64,000 nt of DNA from assembly GCA_944474755.1 (NCBI GenBank), contig OX104125.1:44469899-44533898 (forward strand), in the 5' to 3' direction. The stretch comes from Limnoperna fortunei (Eukaryota; Mollusca; Bivalvia; Mytilida; Modiolidae). Under the pieces are notes generated by a model, which saw only the letters and a program-made list of their open reading frames with translations, did no database searches and was not told the DNA's origin. Both the position numbers and the translations under genes were made by a program. The stretch's first letter is position 1. Each line of letters opens with the position of its first letter. Of the stretch, positions 44,660 through 55,822 are shown one piece after another.

Positions 44660-45124
44660 CTTTTTTATTATATAATATTATTAATTGATATTTTTCTGAT
44701 AAATTTGATTAGTGTAAAGCCTGTCACATGACATGCTGTATTTGGTAAGGTTCTTTGAAAACGGCTGATAGAAAATTGATGTTGCACGGTTATATTTAGA
44801 AAACATGATATTGCACGGCTATTTTTAAATAATTGGAATTCCCCTTTAAACAGCCAATCAGAATGACTTCTGTCTGTTTCCGGTTTGAAAGTTAGGAAAG
44901 TATGTACATTGTGAAAAATTGCAAATATTTCAATATGTTGCATGTATTTTTGTATTTATAAATCTTTTAAATTGAAAGTTTTCATAATTTCAGATGATAT
45001 TGAAATGTGATATTTTCGTACATGTGACAAAACCCATCAAAACAGTAAACTAATCAAAAGAACATTGAACTAAATTCCTTTAAAATACTAGTATATACAG
45101 ATGTGCATAAAAATATCAATTAAT
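44660..45124. other. stretch between satellite blocks, no gene seen
   Basis: The minus frame at 44668–44943 has no recognised domain. Confidence 0.4.
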
Positions 45125-45272
45125 AATATAACAATTGTAGCCTTTAACTACGGTCGATATGAAAAATATCGACATGAGATAACATATCGACCTCCAACTT
45201 CGTTGTCGGTCGATATGTTCTCATGTCGATATTTTTTCATATCGACCTAATTTAAAGGCTATAATTGTATAT
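45125..45272. mobile_element. near-perfect 148-bp hairpin MITE
   Basis: The outer pair is ATTGTAGCCTTTAA and TTTAAAGGCTATAATTG. The inner stem is GGTCGATATGAAAAATATCG and CGACATGAGATAACATATCG against their complements, with a small loop CAACTTCGTTG that is itself palindromic. Confidence 0.9.
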
Positions 45273-45399
45273 TTTTTCGTTCGTCTAATATATTTTCTTC
45301 GGATAGCTCAGCTACCATCCGAAATGGATTTGTTCATATGGATCACGTGACTTTTTTACACACGCATGTAACCGTAAAGCTCGCATCTGCGATGGTCGC

Positions 45400-45745
45400 T
45401 ATAAAAGGGAAAGTTGTCGGAAATTTACCGGAAGGGTGGACCTTTCAAGTATTACATACAGTGAGATTGCGATTTTGGACTAAAGTTGTTAGTCTCCAGT
45501 AAACATTGGAAAATAAATTCCTCTAGTAAATTTCATGGCAATTGCATTGATATACAACTTCATATTATTCATAAAAGGGAAAAGTGTTAAAAGTTGGCTG
45601 GAACGGTGGCTCGTTGAAGTATTGCGTACAGTGAAATTGCGAGTTTGGACTGAATATGTAAAAACATGCAACTCTTCAGTAAACACTGGTTAATATATTC
45701 CTCTAGTAAATGTTATAGCAAATTCATTTATATATCGTCCAATAT
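45400..45745 (+). repeat. about 175-bp satellite, block 2
   Basis: Continues the block-1 units (TTTACCGGAAGGGTGGAC at 45423, GGAACGGTGGCTCGTTGAAG at 45600, ATTCCTCTAGTAAATG at 45698) after an interruption that contains the hairpin MITE. Confidence 0.8.
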
Positions 45746-46039
45746 TGATTAGGAAAGAGAAATATATTTAAGGTAGTCCGTCCCGTAATTGAAATTACTG
45801 TTTAATTTTATTTTTCGACCAAGAAATGCGGCGTTATTAAATCAATATATTGCGAATTAATGATGCAAATTAAATATATTGTGCTTATTTGAGTGAATGT
45901 TAACATTTTTTAGCAAAAAAGTTAGTTACTCAGCATTTCCGATGTTTGCCGAAGATTACCGAGGTCTGCTCCATTGAAAAAAAATAGACATCCTGGACAA
46001 CAAATATGATCACGTGGTCAAGTATGGTCCGGATACCTT

Positions 46040-46480
46040 AAGTAAGTAAGTAAGTAAATTTTATTTAGAGTCGGATAATATTTACATACAAACATATAAC
46101 ATGAGCTCTTTTGAGCTCTTAAACCGACTGAATATTTTTCAACAGAACAAATCACAAGACATAACATGACAGCACAAGATTAACATACATGTTAAGGTAC
46201 ATTCATACAACGTATATAGATCAGGATAGCATTAAAGATGGACAGCATAACAATACATACATTTTAAAACATATACTAGTTAAAGCTTCATTTAAGACAG
46301 CTGAGCATAAATTTAAACACATACAAAGCACTAAACTAAAACCAGGTAGCATAGATACATGTAACAATGCATGTTTTTTAAAACATATACTAGAAATAGA
46401 TTCATTTTAGAGAGCTGAGCATACATTAGAACATACAAAGCACTAAACTAAATTAAAACCAGGTAGCATAGAAACATTTA
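46040..46480 (-). mobile_element. probable LINE 3' end with (ACTT)n tail, plus a 130-bp tandem repeat
   Basis: On the minus strand the sequence ends GACTCTAAATAAAATTTACT then (ACTT)n at 46040–46058, like the tailed 3' end of a LINE. To its right, about three units carry AACATATACTAG, GCTGAGCATA and CATACAAAGCACTAAACTAA, then ACCAGGTAGCATAG. No coding part of a LINE is present. Confidence 0.55.
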
Positions 46481-47270
46481 CTTTAAGCATTTATTTTTAT
46501 CAACCGCAAAAAAGCACCAAAGCAGAGCACAAATAAAAGAAAGCATACACAGTACATAAAAACATGATAAGCATAAGCAACACATTTATTTAATCGTGTG
46601 TTTTCTACACACATTATCAGGGTTCTTGACTGTACATTTTCTTGACTTGTTTGTCGTACAAGATCAACATGACACGAAAACACACAAACATCCACACAAA
46701 TTAGAAAAAAAAACTCGTGATAACACATTTTAATTGATCCCATTTCAAGATTTACTAGTAAAATCAAATAAAAATTCAAATAAAACTTTTACATTTGATG
46801 AATGTTCCGAGCTGTCCTCTATCGGACCGACTTATCTTTATGTGGTCCGCGTTGTCCCATAAACCGGATCGACTTGTCTCGAATATCGGCCCGATAGTTG
46901 TCTGGCATTCGTGATACAGTTTGTTGTTTTAGCAATTATATTTTACATGTACTTTTTTAGCATAAAAGGATGAGTTCCCGGAATGCCAACATTTTTTAAA
47001 AATCACAATATTACGTATTGTTGTTTAAGGGGCTAAAAAGGGGTTGATTCTTATTGAAATTGGTACAAGCATACAAATGTACAGTTGCATCAGAAAAATG
47101 AAATGGTAAAATAATTTTTTAATGAAAAGGGTGATATTTTTCAGGAATTTAAAATTAGATATATTTAAAACTTATTATTTCTATGTTATTTAAGTAAATT
47201 AAATATTTTGGTTGAAAAGAAGATCTGTAACATATATTTTGAATTAAACGAGCTTTGTGTTCTTGGTATA
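46481..47270. other. intergenic, no gene seen
   Basis: AT-rich. The minus frame at 46483–46779 has a Leu/Phe/Cys-rich end but no signal of being an exon. Confidence 0.4.
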
Positions 47271-47271
47271 A

Positions 47272-47450
47272 TTCCGGTCAACTTTGGACAAGTTTCTCCT
47301 TTATAAATAAAATTAAGTTATATATCTGAATTTGCTATGAAATTTGCTAGAGGAATATATACTAACTACTTTTGAACGTGTTTAATAATATGAACATAAT
47401 TTAGTACCAAAGATGAAAACTCGTGTTCAATTTTAGTGGATAAAACAACT
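47272..47450 (-). repeat. about 175-bp satellite, single inverted unit
   Basis: TTCCGGTCAACTTTGGACAA, TTTGCTAGAGGAATATATAC and AGTACCAAAGATGAAAAC are the complement of the satellite units at 43.8–44.4 kb. Confidence 0.7.
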
Positions 47451-48715
47451 CAATCTCCACGCAAAGGATTCTGGGTATCCTACGTCAACCACAAATCACC
47501 TCTGCCATACCATTGGTTGACATTGTGAGAGATATCTCTCATGGCGGATAAGCTTTGCGTATAAACACAGTAATTTTAATGTAAAACTGTATCAAAAGTG
47601 TATAAATACACTATATAAAAATAAAAAAGAGCTCGTGTATTGTTTTACAAACATCATTCTTTGTTTACAAAAGTTACAAGCAGACGACAAATGTAGGCCC
47701 GCAGTTAATGGAGAATGACGTGTGGCAGAGGTTATATCTGGGAACCAGTTATGTTCTCTGTGTCGGAGAGTGAAAACAACCATTACGGTCAAGTTTTAAA
47801 TTATAAAGATAATTAAAATCATTTTATATTCATTGCGTATAAATTGTTATTATTTTTCAGAATCTTTTTTAAAAAGTGCATAGATATGTTTGCACTTTCA
47901 AAAGATATAAGCAAAAACATAACAAAAAAAAACCATTCCGGTTTTTCCATCCTTCCGCAGATTAGGGACTCCTTGCTAAACCAGGTTAAACGGCATGTCA
48001 AACCTCCCGCTTCAATTACTGTAGTGATCAAGTTTGATCAAGGTGCTTTGATGAAAAGGGCGTGGTTTAAATTGGAGACAAAATATAAAAAGAAACAAAG
48101 ATCAAACACAAAAGAAAAACAAAAAAACATACGAATAAAACAAACAAACAGATTTCATGTAAACTTTTCCTTTGTTGTTTTCGGAAATATATAATAACTT
48201 CGCGTTGTTTCAATTTTCCCATACGGAAACCCTCGCACATTTAATTTATGACATACCGGAAATTTTATTATTGGATTTAAGTTTTATCCAAGTGCATTTA
48301 TATATTGTAAGAAATACTTCCGTCTACAATTAACAATATATGTAAACAATAATTTCTTTATCTGATTTTTTTTCGTGAAGGGGGTTGTCCTTCCGTGATG
48401 TTCCTACAACACTGCATGGAATTTGATAAGCTTTCACAGAATCCTTGTCACATAGTGTCAATATGCACTTGACATTTTAAATTATAACCGGAATATTAAG
48501 GTTTCTCGCAACAAAACACCACTTTGATATAGGGGCGGGATTATCAATTAGTAGGTCGGTTGGATGTTTGCTTTACGTCCAAGAGCAGTATTTCACATAT
48601 AGCCCACACGAGAACAAGTTTCAATTCGCAAAGAGCAAAAAGTTTGAATTCCAATAAAATTTAGCATTTTGCAGCGGCTTCAACGAGCCTACTCTGATCG
48701 ATATCTACAAACTAA
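47451..48715. other. intergenic, no gene seen
   Basis: The 116-codon plus frame at 47844–48194 is Lys-rich toward its end and shows no domain. It is not called. Confidence 0.4.
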
Positions 48716-48719
48716 TATT

Positions 48720-48840
48720 TACCGTGTAAGGATCGTGGCACTGTCGAGTGTCCGCGGTCAGGCTTTCCGTATTATGACCTGACAATCACCAACGATAGGG
48801 CATCCCCTATCCACCACCTAGGTACGCGCGGGGCAGCACT
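48720..48840 (-). mobile_element. CAATCA-tailed SINE-like repeat, 5' fragment
   Basis: The complement of GGTCATAATACGGAAAGCCT, GACCGCGGAC and GTGCCACGATCC as in the copy at 20385. Confidence 0.75.
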
Positions 48841-48909
48841 ACTGTATCAATTTGTGAGCATTTCTCCCAGTGATTATAGTTGTTGTTGTTTGTTTAATTT
48901 TTGTTTTTT

Positions 48910-49082
48910 AATTTTGAGCGTACACTCGTCTCCAATCTTACTTGACAATGATTGCCAGTTTTCCTACCGCAGGTCGGAGTTTTCTCCATAGTACCCCGCT
49001 CCCCCCCCCCCCCAAATGAAATCTGCACGCCATGATATAGCTGAAAACGGAGTTAAACACCATTCATTCAAACAAACAAACA
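48910..49082 (+). mobile_element. SINE body and tail
   Basis: GTACACTCGTCTCCAATCTT, GATTGCCAGTTTTCCTACCG and GCCATGATATAGCTGAAAAC, then AGTTAAACACC and (CAAA)n. A C(14) run interrupts it near 49004. Confidence 0.8.
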
Positions 49083-49439
49083 ACCCAAGCCCCCCCCCCC
49101 CAAGTACTTCGAACTGTCGTTATTTTTGGTTGAGTACTAATTTTCGCCAATTGTGTGTGGACATAAAAAATGAATATATATACTTCTAAACAAAAAAACT
49201 TATGATAATGAAGGATAACTGTCAACGGCAAACGTGCATACAATTCCTTACGAGTAAGTATTAGTTTTATTTTTAACGTAATCTCGTCTCAAACTGTTTT
49301 CTCGACACCAAAATCGATCTCTCAGCGAAGTCTGTAGAACTGGAAGAACCTGGCGAGTAATTATCAATTAAGAATCATTTATGAACAAAATTTTCTGCTA
49401 CCGGGAAAACTCGGTAGTTTATGCTACAAGGAATAAGTA

Positions 49440-49625
49440 TTTTTTTGTTTGTTTGAAAGGTGTTTATCGCCACTTTCAGCTATTTTAAAGCAATATCATG
49501 GAGTCCATGTTTTAAATGGGACAGGTTGCCGGAGAAAACCTCCGACCTACGGTAGGAAAACTGTTAGTCTTAATCATGCAGACGCATTAATTGCAGTTGT
49601 GCGCCTGGATTCATCTCTATTTTGA
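49440..49625 (-). mobile_element. tRNA-derived SINE
   Basis: TTTGTTTGAAAGGTGTTTAT, CGCCACTTTCAGCTATTTTA and CTACGGTAGGAAAACTG are the complement of tail and body; the head is decayed. Confidence 0.75.
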
Positions 49626-49974
49626 ACTCTTATCAATACGCTTAAAAATTCTGTGAAAACCATACTGTCCTTCGAAAAAACATCATCTTAACCTTGAATT
49701 TTCATCTGCAAATGGACTTGGACCTCCTTCTTCACGGGTCTGATACTCTATCACTCCATAAAATACTGAAATATTTGTTACTATAAGGTGCAAGATTACA
49801 TTTTGAAAAGCAAGCGATTTTTAGATACTTAATAATTATATTTCTACGACATTTCCTTTTTCTTAAATAACTACAGTCTTGATGGTAGTGTATAGTGGAC
49901 ATAACGGTGATGATACTAATAATTATTATCATTTTCAATATTGTTGTTATTATTATCCTTTTTATTATTGTTGT

Positions 49975-49975
49975 T

Positions 49976-50051
<76 letters not shown>

Positions 50052-50056
50052 TTTTT
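49975..50056 (+). repeat. (TTTA)n microsatellite
   Basis: About 19 TTTA units after a TTATTATTG-rich lead-in. The Tyr/Leu/Ile-rich frames across it are artefacts. Confidence 0.95.
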
Positions 50057-50447
50057 GCATATATTATCATACTAAAGGTATCGCAGGAGTATCTTAAAGC
50101 TTTGTAGCTTGTTTCCGAATTCTTGTCTGTATGTTCTTGTAAATATACTTATACTTAATAGAAATAAAACATGTCTAAACCAAATTGGGGTCAGTTTTTG
50201 ATTGGGTGCTATTTTAATTGTCTAAAATTATTTCCGCTCATACGAAAAAGTGTATAAAAAATTGTACAAAGTTTACATTTTAATAATTTTATTAAATATT
50301 AATTTATCAATTAATTAAACAATTTTTATTGTTATGCACAATCATAAAAGAACACAATGTGACGTCATTGTATAATTGTTGATGTGTTTACATGGTTTTC
50401 CTGGTCTAAAAGTAGGGCACTAAAAATAGAATGATAAGATATCTATA

Positions 50448-50570
50448 TATGCGTACAAACGGATTAATAAATCGTACAAACGATTTAATAAACCGTACAA
50501 ACGATTTAATAAACCGTACAAACTATTCAATAAACCGTACAAACGATTTAATAAACAGTACAAACGAAAT
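50448..50570 (+). repeat. 24-bp tandem repeat, five units
   Basis: Units of CGTACAAACGATTTAATAAA plus C; eight codons each, so a frame stays open. Confidence 0.9.
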
Positions 50571-52080
50571 ATTTTTTTTCTTTTTGTTGTTTGGCACGAA
50601 TAAACCGTCGTACTACCAGGCTGGACTTAAAGTCCACCGGCAAAAATGAATAGATCATGTGGTTCAAATAAAATCTCATCAAGGATAACAAGGTCATACC
50701 ATTTACTACAATAGACAAGCGTTCTGTGAAATAAATTTACATTTGATAAGTGTAATTCATCATCGTCAGCAGATTCTTTACAACAATAACATACAAAGCC
50801 TTTTATTAGCTCCTATTCATCTTAAAGAAAATTTCACCTTAGAAAACATCGTGTTTATTTATTCGGCATACGAGATAAATAGATTGTCCTACATGTTAAA
50901 TAAGAAAATACCATTTAACATTTTTTTCTTTGTTTTTCTTTATTTAATATTCATTATATTTTTAAGAGAGATCAATGACACAAGTTTGAAGAAAGATTTT
51001 TAATCAGGAAATAAAACTGATAAATAAATTAGTTGATAAATAAATTAGTTTTTTATTAGACTTCAGTCACATTGAGTGCAAAGTTTAAAAATCCATCTAA
51101 CGTGAATTGCGAAAATACGTTACTTGTAATTGCTCTTAATGAGTTGAATAAATTAATCAGTCTTGGCGCCTATTATTCTTGAATCGAATCAAGTACCAAA
51201 AATCAACGTTGTTTTCTATGGTATTATATTTATAATGTTCTTTTAATAATATACACACGTTTTGGTTGCTTAAGGTGTAACAATAATCAATCTATATTCA
51301 TGACGAAAACAAACTTACAAACAATAAAATTGAGTGATATCTTTAAAGGTGCAATGATAGTCTGCAAGTATATATTAGTAAGTAAATGATGTCCCTGTAA
51401 TTCTCTAAACGCGTCAACTACCTAACCTTTGTGTAGCTCCGTCTAAAAGCTACATTATTGCATAACATAATATTTCCTACAGAAAATAACTTGTAGTAAG
51501 CGTGCAATAAATTTCATATTGCAGTAGTGCAAAATAAATATACTTCAACATTTCACGAAGTCATCGATGACAAAAGTGCACTTTTCTCTTAAATCAATAC
51601 TTTGCTATACGATAAAAAGGTTATGGCATGACTATTGGGGAATATTATACCTTTTAGAATATATATATTTAGCACACACAAGCTCATACAATATAAAATA
51701 TTGTAGATTATAGCCATGGTCCAGGAGTCGGACTTCACGTGTACAAACCTGACAACTAAAAGGCCTCATAATTCATCATGACAAGTGCTGGACGGCTGTA
51801 TAGATGTAGCTTCTTGGATCATCCCAGTCCATGATGTTATCAAGGCAGCACCAGCATACAAATGTCAGAAATACATGTCAGTTATAAAATTTCATGCTAG
51901 ATGAGAAGAGTTTCAGGCAAATATACTAACAAGTACCTTTTTCCAAAGCATTAGAAAGGTGAGTAATACCGAAATAATGGAACTTCAATAGTGGCAACAT
52001 CAAAATGTTATGTCTATAAATTATTGCAGGGATTCTATTAGTGGTTCTATTATATAACATATTTTAATTTGAATGGCCCA
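50571..52080. other. intergenic, no gene seen
   Basis: AT-rich with no domain-bearing frame and no repeat I could place. Confidence 0.4.
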
Positions 52081-52092
52081 CATCATATCGCC

Positions 52093-52356
52093 GCTGGGGC
52101 CTCGGTGGCCGAGTGTTTAAGGTAGTTCGTCTACTATTGATCACGTGGTCTGTCAACACTGAGATTGCGGGTTCTATCCTCACTGCAGGCAGGGTGTACT
52201 CGACTCCAATCTTAATTGACAAGGATTGCCAGTTTTCCTACCGCAGGTCGTGGGTTTTCGGGTACTCCTGTTCCTCCCCCAACAAAAACTGGAAGCCATG
52301 ATATAGCTGAAAAATTGCTGAAAGTGGCGCTAAACAATATTAAAACAAACAAACAA
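52093..52356 (+). mobile_element. full-length tRNA-derived SINE with target-site duplication
   Basis: The head has TGGCCGAGTGTTTAAGG (A box) and GCGGGTTCTATCCTCACTG (B box), like a type II tRNA (Ser/Leu). The body carries TTGATCACGTGGTCTGTCAA, GACTCCAATCTTAATTGACA, GATTGCCAGTTTTCCTACCG and AACAAAAACTGGAAGCC. The tail is TATAGCTGAAAAATTGCTGA, AAGTGGCGCTAAAC and (CAAA)n. ACATCATATCGC flanks both ends (52080–52091 and 52357–52368), a 12-bp target-site duplication, so this is a young insertion and the best reference copy in the window. Confidence 0.92.
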
Positions 52357-52385
52357 ACATCATATCGCAGCGAAATCGTATTGGT

Positions 52386-52445
52386 AATTTAGAACGAATA
52401 ATCGTACCCTCGCTTTTTTTGGCGAGGGTACGAATTTAGTCCCAT
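52386..52445. mobile_element. short hairpin (MITE type P), copy 2
   Basis: AATCGTACCCTCGC and GCGAGGGTACGAATT pair around a T-rich loop; it is the inverse of the copy at 39509. Confidence 0.8.
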
Positions 52446-52506
52446 TATTCGTTAATCCGACAAATCACAAATCTTACTTCGGATTATAACGGCAGTAAAA
52501 TTCGGC
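52446..52506 (-). mobile_element. single hairpin monomer related to the 424-bp satellite
   Basis: TTAATCCGACAAATCACAAA, ACTTCGGATTATAACGGCAG and TAAAATTCG are the complement of one satellite monomer at 37.76–38.79 kb. It adjoins the type P hairpin. Confidence 0.8.
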
Positions 52507-52569
52507 CTATAGTAATTCAAATTTAAATAGTTCCATGACGTCGCTGTTTTTATCGGTAAATCATCATCA

Positions 52570-53025
52570 CAAGTCAGGGTTTCTGAGTCCTTATGAGTCC
52601 ACGAAACCCTGTCAAACATAGCTTCGAAATTCCCGGCTAGAAGTCACTATTTTAATTGGCTACATCATACCTGCATGACGCCAATCAAACGCGTGCTTTC
52701 ATTCACAACTTGGTTAGGGGATATCCCGATGTCGATTGTAAATATACCAAATGAATGTGTTGCATATACCATGTGAAAGTCAGTGTATTTTGTACATTAG
52801 TGTTAATAGTTTGTTATTACCACATTATTTATTAGTTGGGATACGTTTTCTTCACACTCAAGAATGAGTAAGAATAACTACTGCCAAACACTTGCTTCCT
52901 TCAATCAATTTCATTGGTTGATATTTTGAAGATTTGATGTCATATGAAAATCTTCTAGCCCGGGAAATTCCTAACCAAGTTTGTCAGGGTTTCGTGGACA
53001 CACCCTGACCTGTGAGATGTCGTTA
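52570..53025. mobile_element. fold-back element with nested hairpin ends
   Basis: GTCCACGAAACCCTGTCAAA and TTCCCGGCTAGAAG on the left pair with CTTCTAGCCCGGGAA and TTTGTCAGGGTTTCGTGGAC on the right. The left arm also folds on itself (CAGGGTTTC…GAAACCCTG). Confidence 0.75.
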
Positions 53026-53089
53026 AATTTGTCAAGTGTTAATGTTACAATTATTTATATGGAATGTCTCACTTTTCTGAACAGGTTAT

Positions 53090-53640
53090 ACTCTTATAAT
53101 TCTTTTCGTGCTGTAATTTATGGATATTAAATGCTTTGATTGGATAAAATGCATTTAAATTACGTCATCTCAGATAATTTATAAATCAATTTTTCTACTA
53201 TCGGAACCAATGAAAACAAAGATGGCGTACTGCCGTTTCTAAAGGGAGACGGAAAAATATTTTGTCTGTCGCAATGATTTCTAATTAAATCGATTGAGAT
53301 TTCCAATAAAAAAATAATATACATAAAAAAATTGGGTTTCATTTTGTTAATTGTTATTTTTCTATTATTATATACACAGAACAGAGTGTTCCCTTTGTAT
53401 TGTGTTTTGATATTCCAAAGCTTTTCGGCTTTGAGATCTAGATGGGTTTTTGACTGATTTTGCAGCTTTTAAAATCGCAATGACTATTCACGAGAAATAT
53501 AAAGATTAAACACTGTGTTTTTGGAAATAATCGATGTGTAAACTCCGTCTACTCCCTTACAAACTTGACTTCGAACTTTATTTAGTTTGTGAGTGACGCC
53601 GAAGTTTATAAATTGATAATATCCTAAAACATGGTGTTGT
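53090..53640 (+). repeat. dispersed repeat R2, copy 2
   Basis: Same blocks as 23365–23940, here with AACAAAGATGGCGTACTG and TGTCGCAATGATTTCTAA. The minus frame at 53160–53342 lies inside it. Confidence 0.8.
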
Positions 53641-53704
53641 AACCTGTTTAAAAGTTTGAACTTCTCCTTAAAAAATGAATAATATTATCACCAGTTTTGT
53701 CCAA

Positions 53705-53945
53705 GCGTCGATTCTATTACTAATTATGTCACCTACAAACGATATGGACTATTATAACTAGATTTGTAGTTTCCTGTCAATGCGGAACAACAGTTGATTC
53801 TGTGACCAATTATGCTACCTATAATATGGAACTATTATAACTATATATTTGTAGTTTCCTGTCAAAGTAGAACAACAGTTGATTCTGTGACCAATTATGC
53901 TACCTATAATATGGAACTATTATAACTATATTTGTAGGTTCCTGT
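53705..53945 (+). repeat. tandem repeat of about 85–90 bp, three units
   Basis: Units share GTTGATTCTGTGACCAATTA, TGCTACCTATAATATGGAAC and TATTTGTAGTTTCCTGTCAA. Confidence 0.85.
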
Positions 53946-53954
53946 AACAATTAA

Positions 53955-54215
53955 ATATCATGTATTGTGTCGGACTTGCCCGACCTTACGTTAGCCCAAT
54001 AAAACGTCACGTGGTATGTCCGACTTGCAAACCTTACGTTAGTCCACTCCAACGTCAGATTAATTAAACATTGTGTGTTATGTCCGTCTTGCCCGGCCTT
54101 TCGTTGGCCATATTAAACATCAGGTGTTGTGTTGGATTTGCCCGGCCTTACGTTAGTCCAATAAAACATCACGTGTTGTGTTCGAACTTAGGTTAGCCTA
54201 ATTAAACATTATGTG
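53955..54215 (+). repeat. tandem repeat of about 50–60 bp, five units
   Basis: Units share TGTGTCGGACTTGCCCG, CCTTACGTTAGTCCAATAAA and ACATCACGTGTTG, with moderate divergence. Confidence 0.8.
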
Positions 54216-54319
54216 TTGAACAATTTTGGTTAAAATTTAACCTAGGGTTACTTACATTTTGTTGTTCATCCTTCTAGGGCCAGGTTAAATATTTAACCAA
54301 TGGTTAAAAAAGCACCAAA

Positions 54320-54850
54320 ATGGCTTCAAGACAAGTAATTTTTGGAATTCATAACGTGAATATTAGAATGAACAGGAAAGAGAGAACGTTGAGAGACAAC
54401 ATTCTCAACAATTTGACAGGAGATTAGAGAAAGATGTAGGTTTGGTAGAGAGTCCTTTAATTATTTAATAGACCTACATTGTGATGACATTAGATGGGGC
54501 ACACAGACAAAATCTGCACTGGCAGAGGGCGTTCAGCTGTCAATTGTTCTTCACTTCTACACAAATTGGCCCTTTCTTCGGGTGATCCGCGATACCCTTT
54601 GATATAACATGAGTACGGTTTTAAGAGCTGTTGATAGCGTTACAAATGCACTTTTATCCAAAAAACAAGTTCATAAAATGGCCAAGAAACCAAGAACAAA
54701 TTGACGGAATTAAAGCCGGATTTTATGACTAGAGTGGTTTTCCTCATGTTACTGGTTGTATTTACTGTACACATGTTAGAATACTGAGGCCATCAGCAGA
54801 AGAAGCAGCATTCAACAACAGAAAAAAAAGTACGAACTCCACTAACGACG
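54320..54850 (+). pseudogene. Harbinger (PIF) transposase relic
   Basis: With stops and shifts, the plus strand reads MASRQVIFGIHN, then RAVDSVTNALLSK, GIKAGFYD, GFPHVTGCIYCTHVRI and PSAEEAAFNNRKKKYE. The last part corresponds to the GCIDGTH…P…NRK region of Harbinger/HARBI1-type DDE transposases. The catalytic Asp of GCIDGTH is Tyr here. Terminal-repeat-like GGTTAAA…TTTAACC words lie just upstream (54228–54305). Confidence 0.8.
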
Positions 54851-55760
54851 TCCTTCAACGGTGCTCTGTCTACACGTTTTGGACCGCTCGGCTTATTTCC
54901 TTTGGCCTAGGTCTACTACTTGTCTTGTTGACCTCACTTTTGTTTTCCGAAAAGGCTTTTTGTATTGACCCATTTATCTTTTTATATATTAACTTCTTAG
55001 GCTGTTCTGACCGCAACACTTATCAAAGTTGTCTTTTTTGTTTGTTACCATAGTTATTTGCTTAAAGTTTAAAATATCATAGTATTCTCTACTTGGCTTT
55101 GTAAATATAGCCAGCTTTTTTTCCTTGCCAAAATAGTTTGTTTCACCTTTTTTGTAATTGTCTAGTTTCTTGTCCGGAGCACTTAAGCACATTTGTGGTT
55201 TTCATTGGGTTAGAATTACTCGATCATTTTCTTGTGTGTGAGGGTGTGTGTATGTGTGTGTGAGGGTGTGCGTGTGGTGTTTTTGTTTTGTTTGTTTTTT
55301 TGGTCTTCATTTCTGTTTATCGATCTGTTTTCTCGTTATTTTTCGTCAACTCTTTCGCATTAAAAACAGGCACAAAAACAGTTTATTAAATATAGTATTA
55401 GTCAAAAAACTGCTTTGAAGGCTTGTAAAGATTTCATTCGCCTTTCGTGAAATCCTCTCCAGCAGTATTTTTTGCAAATACCACTCACTAGCATGATATA
55501 TTTCTATAAAATAAACAATTGTACGTGATATACTACGTAATAACAATAATTCAAGTTTTAGTGTGTGTAAATTTCCCGTTATCGTATGTCCATTTAAGGA
55601 GGTCAAGTGTGTATACATGTATCTCATTTCAATGTTATTTTAGTTCATTTGAATCGTCACATTAACGGGGGGTTTTCTTTTTCCAGTCTCACATGTCATA
55701 CTATTTCCAATCATGTGTTTACAAAACATCACATTTAACGCAATACTGGGAATTTATCAA
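54851..55760. other. intergenic; (TG)n-like tract
   Basis: A GTGTGTG-rich tract lies at about 55232–55280. The minus frames at 54989–55192 and 55346–55627 have no recognised domain. Confidence 0.45.
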
Positions 55761-55765
55761 ACTTT

Positions 55766-55772
55766 GTATAAA
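55766..55772 (+). promoter_or_regulatory. possible TATA box of the S/D/R-repeat gene
   Basis: TATAAAA lies about 25–30 bp before the first candidate ATG at 55796. If it is the real TATA box, transcription would start near that ATG and the start at 56399 becomes more likely. Confidence 0.35.
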
Positions 55773-55795
55773 ATGTGGTCCGAAGAAATTAGATC

Positions 55796-55822
55796 ATGTT
55801 TATTAAGAAGTCGAGGAGATAT
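55796..55822 (+). CDS. S/D/R gene, optional first coding exon
   Basis: ATGTTTATTAAGAAGTCGAG opens nine codons (MFIKKSRRY) and ends at AGATAT|GTAAGT. The frame continues through the first six codons of the next exon with no stop. A at -3 favours this ATG. If it is not used, this is a 5' UTR exon. Confidence 0.5.

Noticed and set aside
47844..48194. 116-codon Lys-rich gene
   Set aside because: No recognisable domain, and its second half is low-complexity AAA-rich sequence. It cannot be told from chance by eye.
49879..50107. Membrane-like Tyr/Ile/Leu-rich protein
   Set aside because: It is a translation of the (TTTA)n microsatellite.
52093..52180. tRNA-Ser/Leu gene
   Set aside because: The A and B boxes are tRNA-like, but the acceptor and anticodon stems do not pair as needed and the sequence continues into a SINE body with a target-site duplication.
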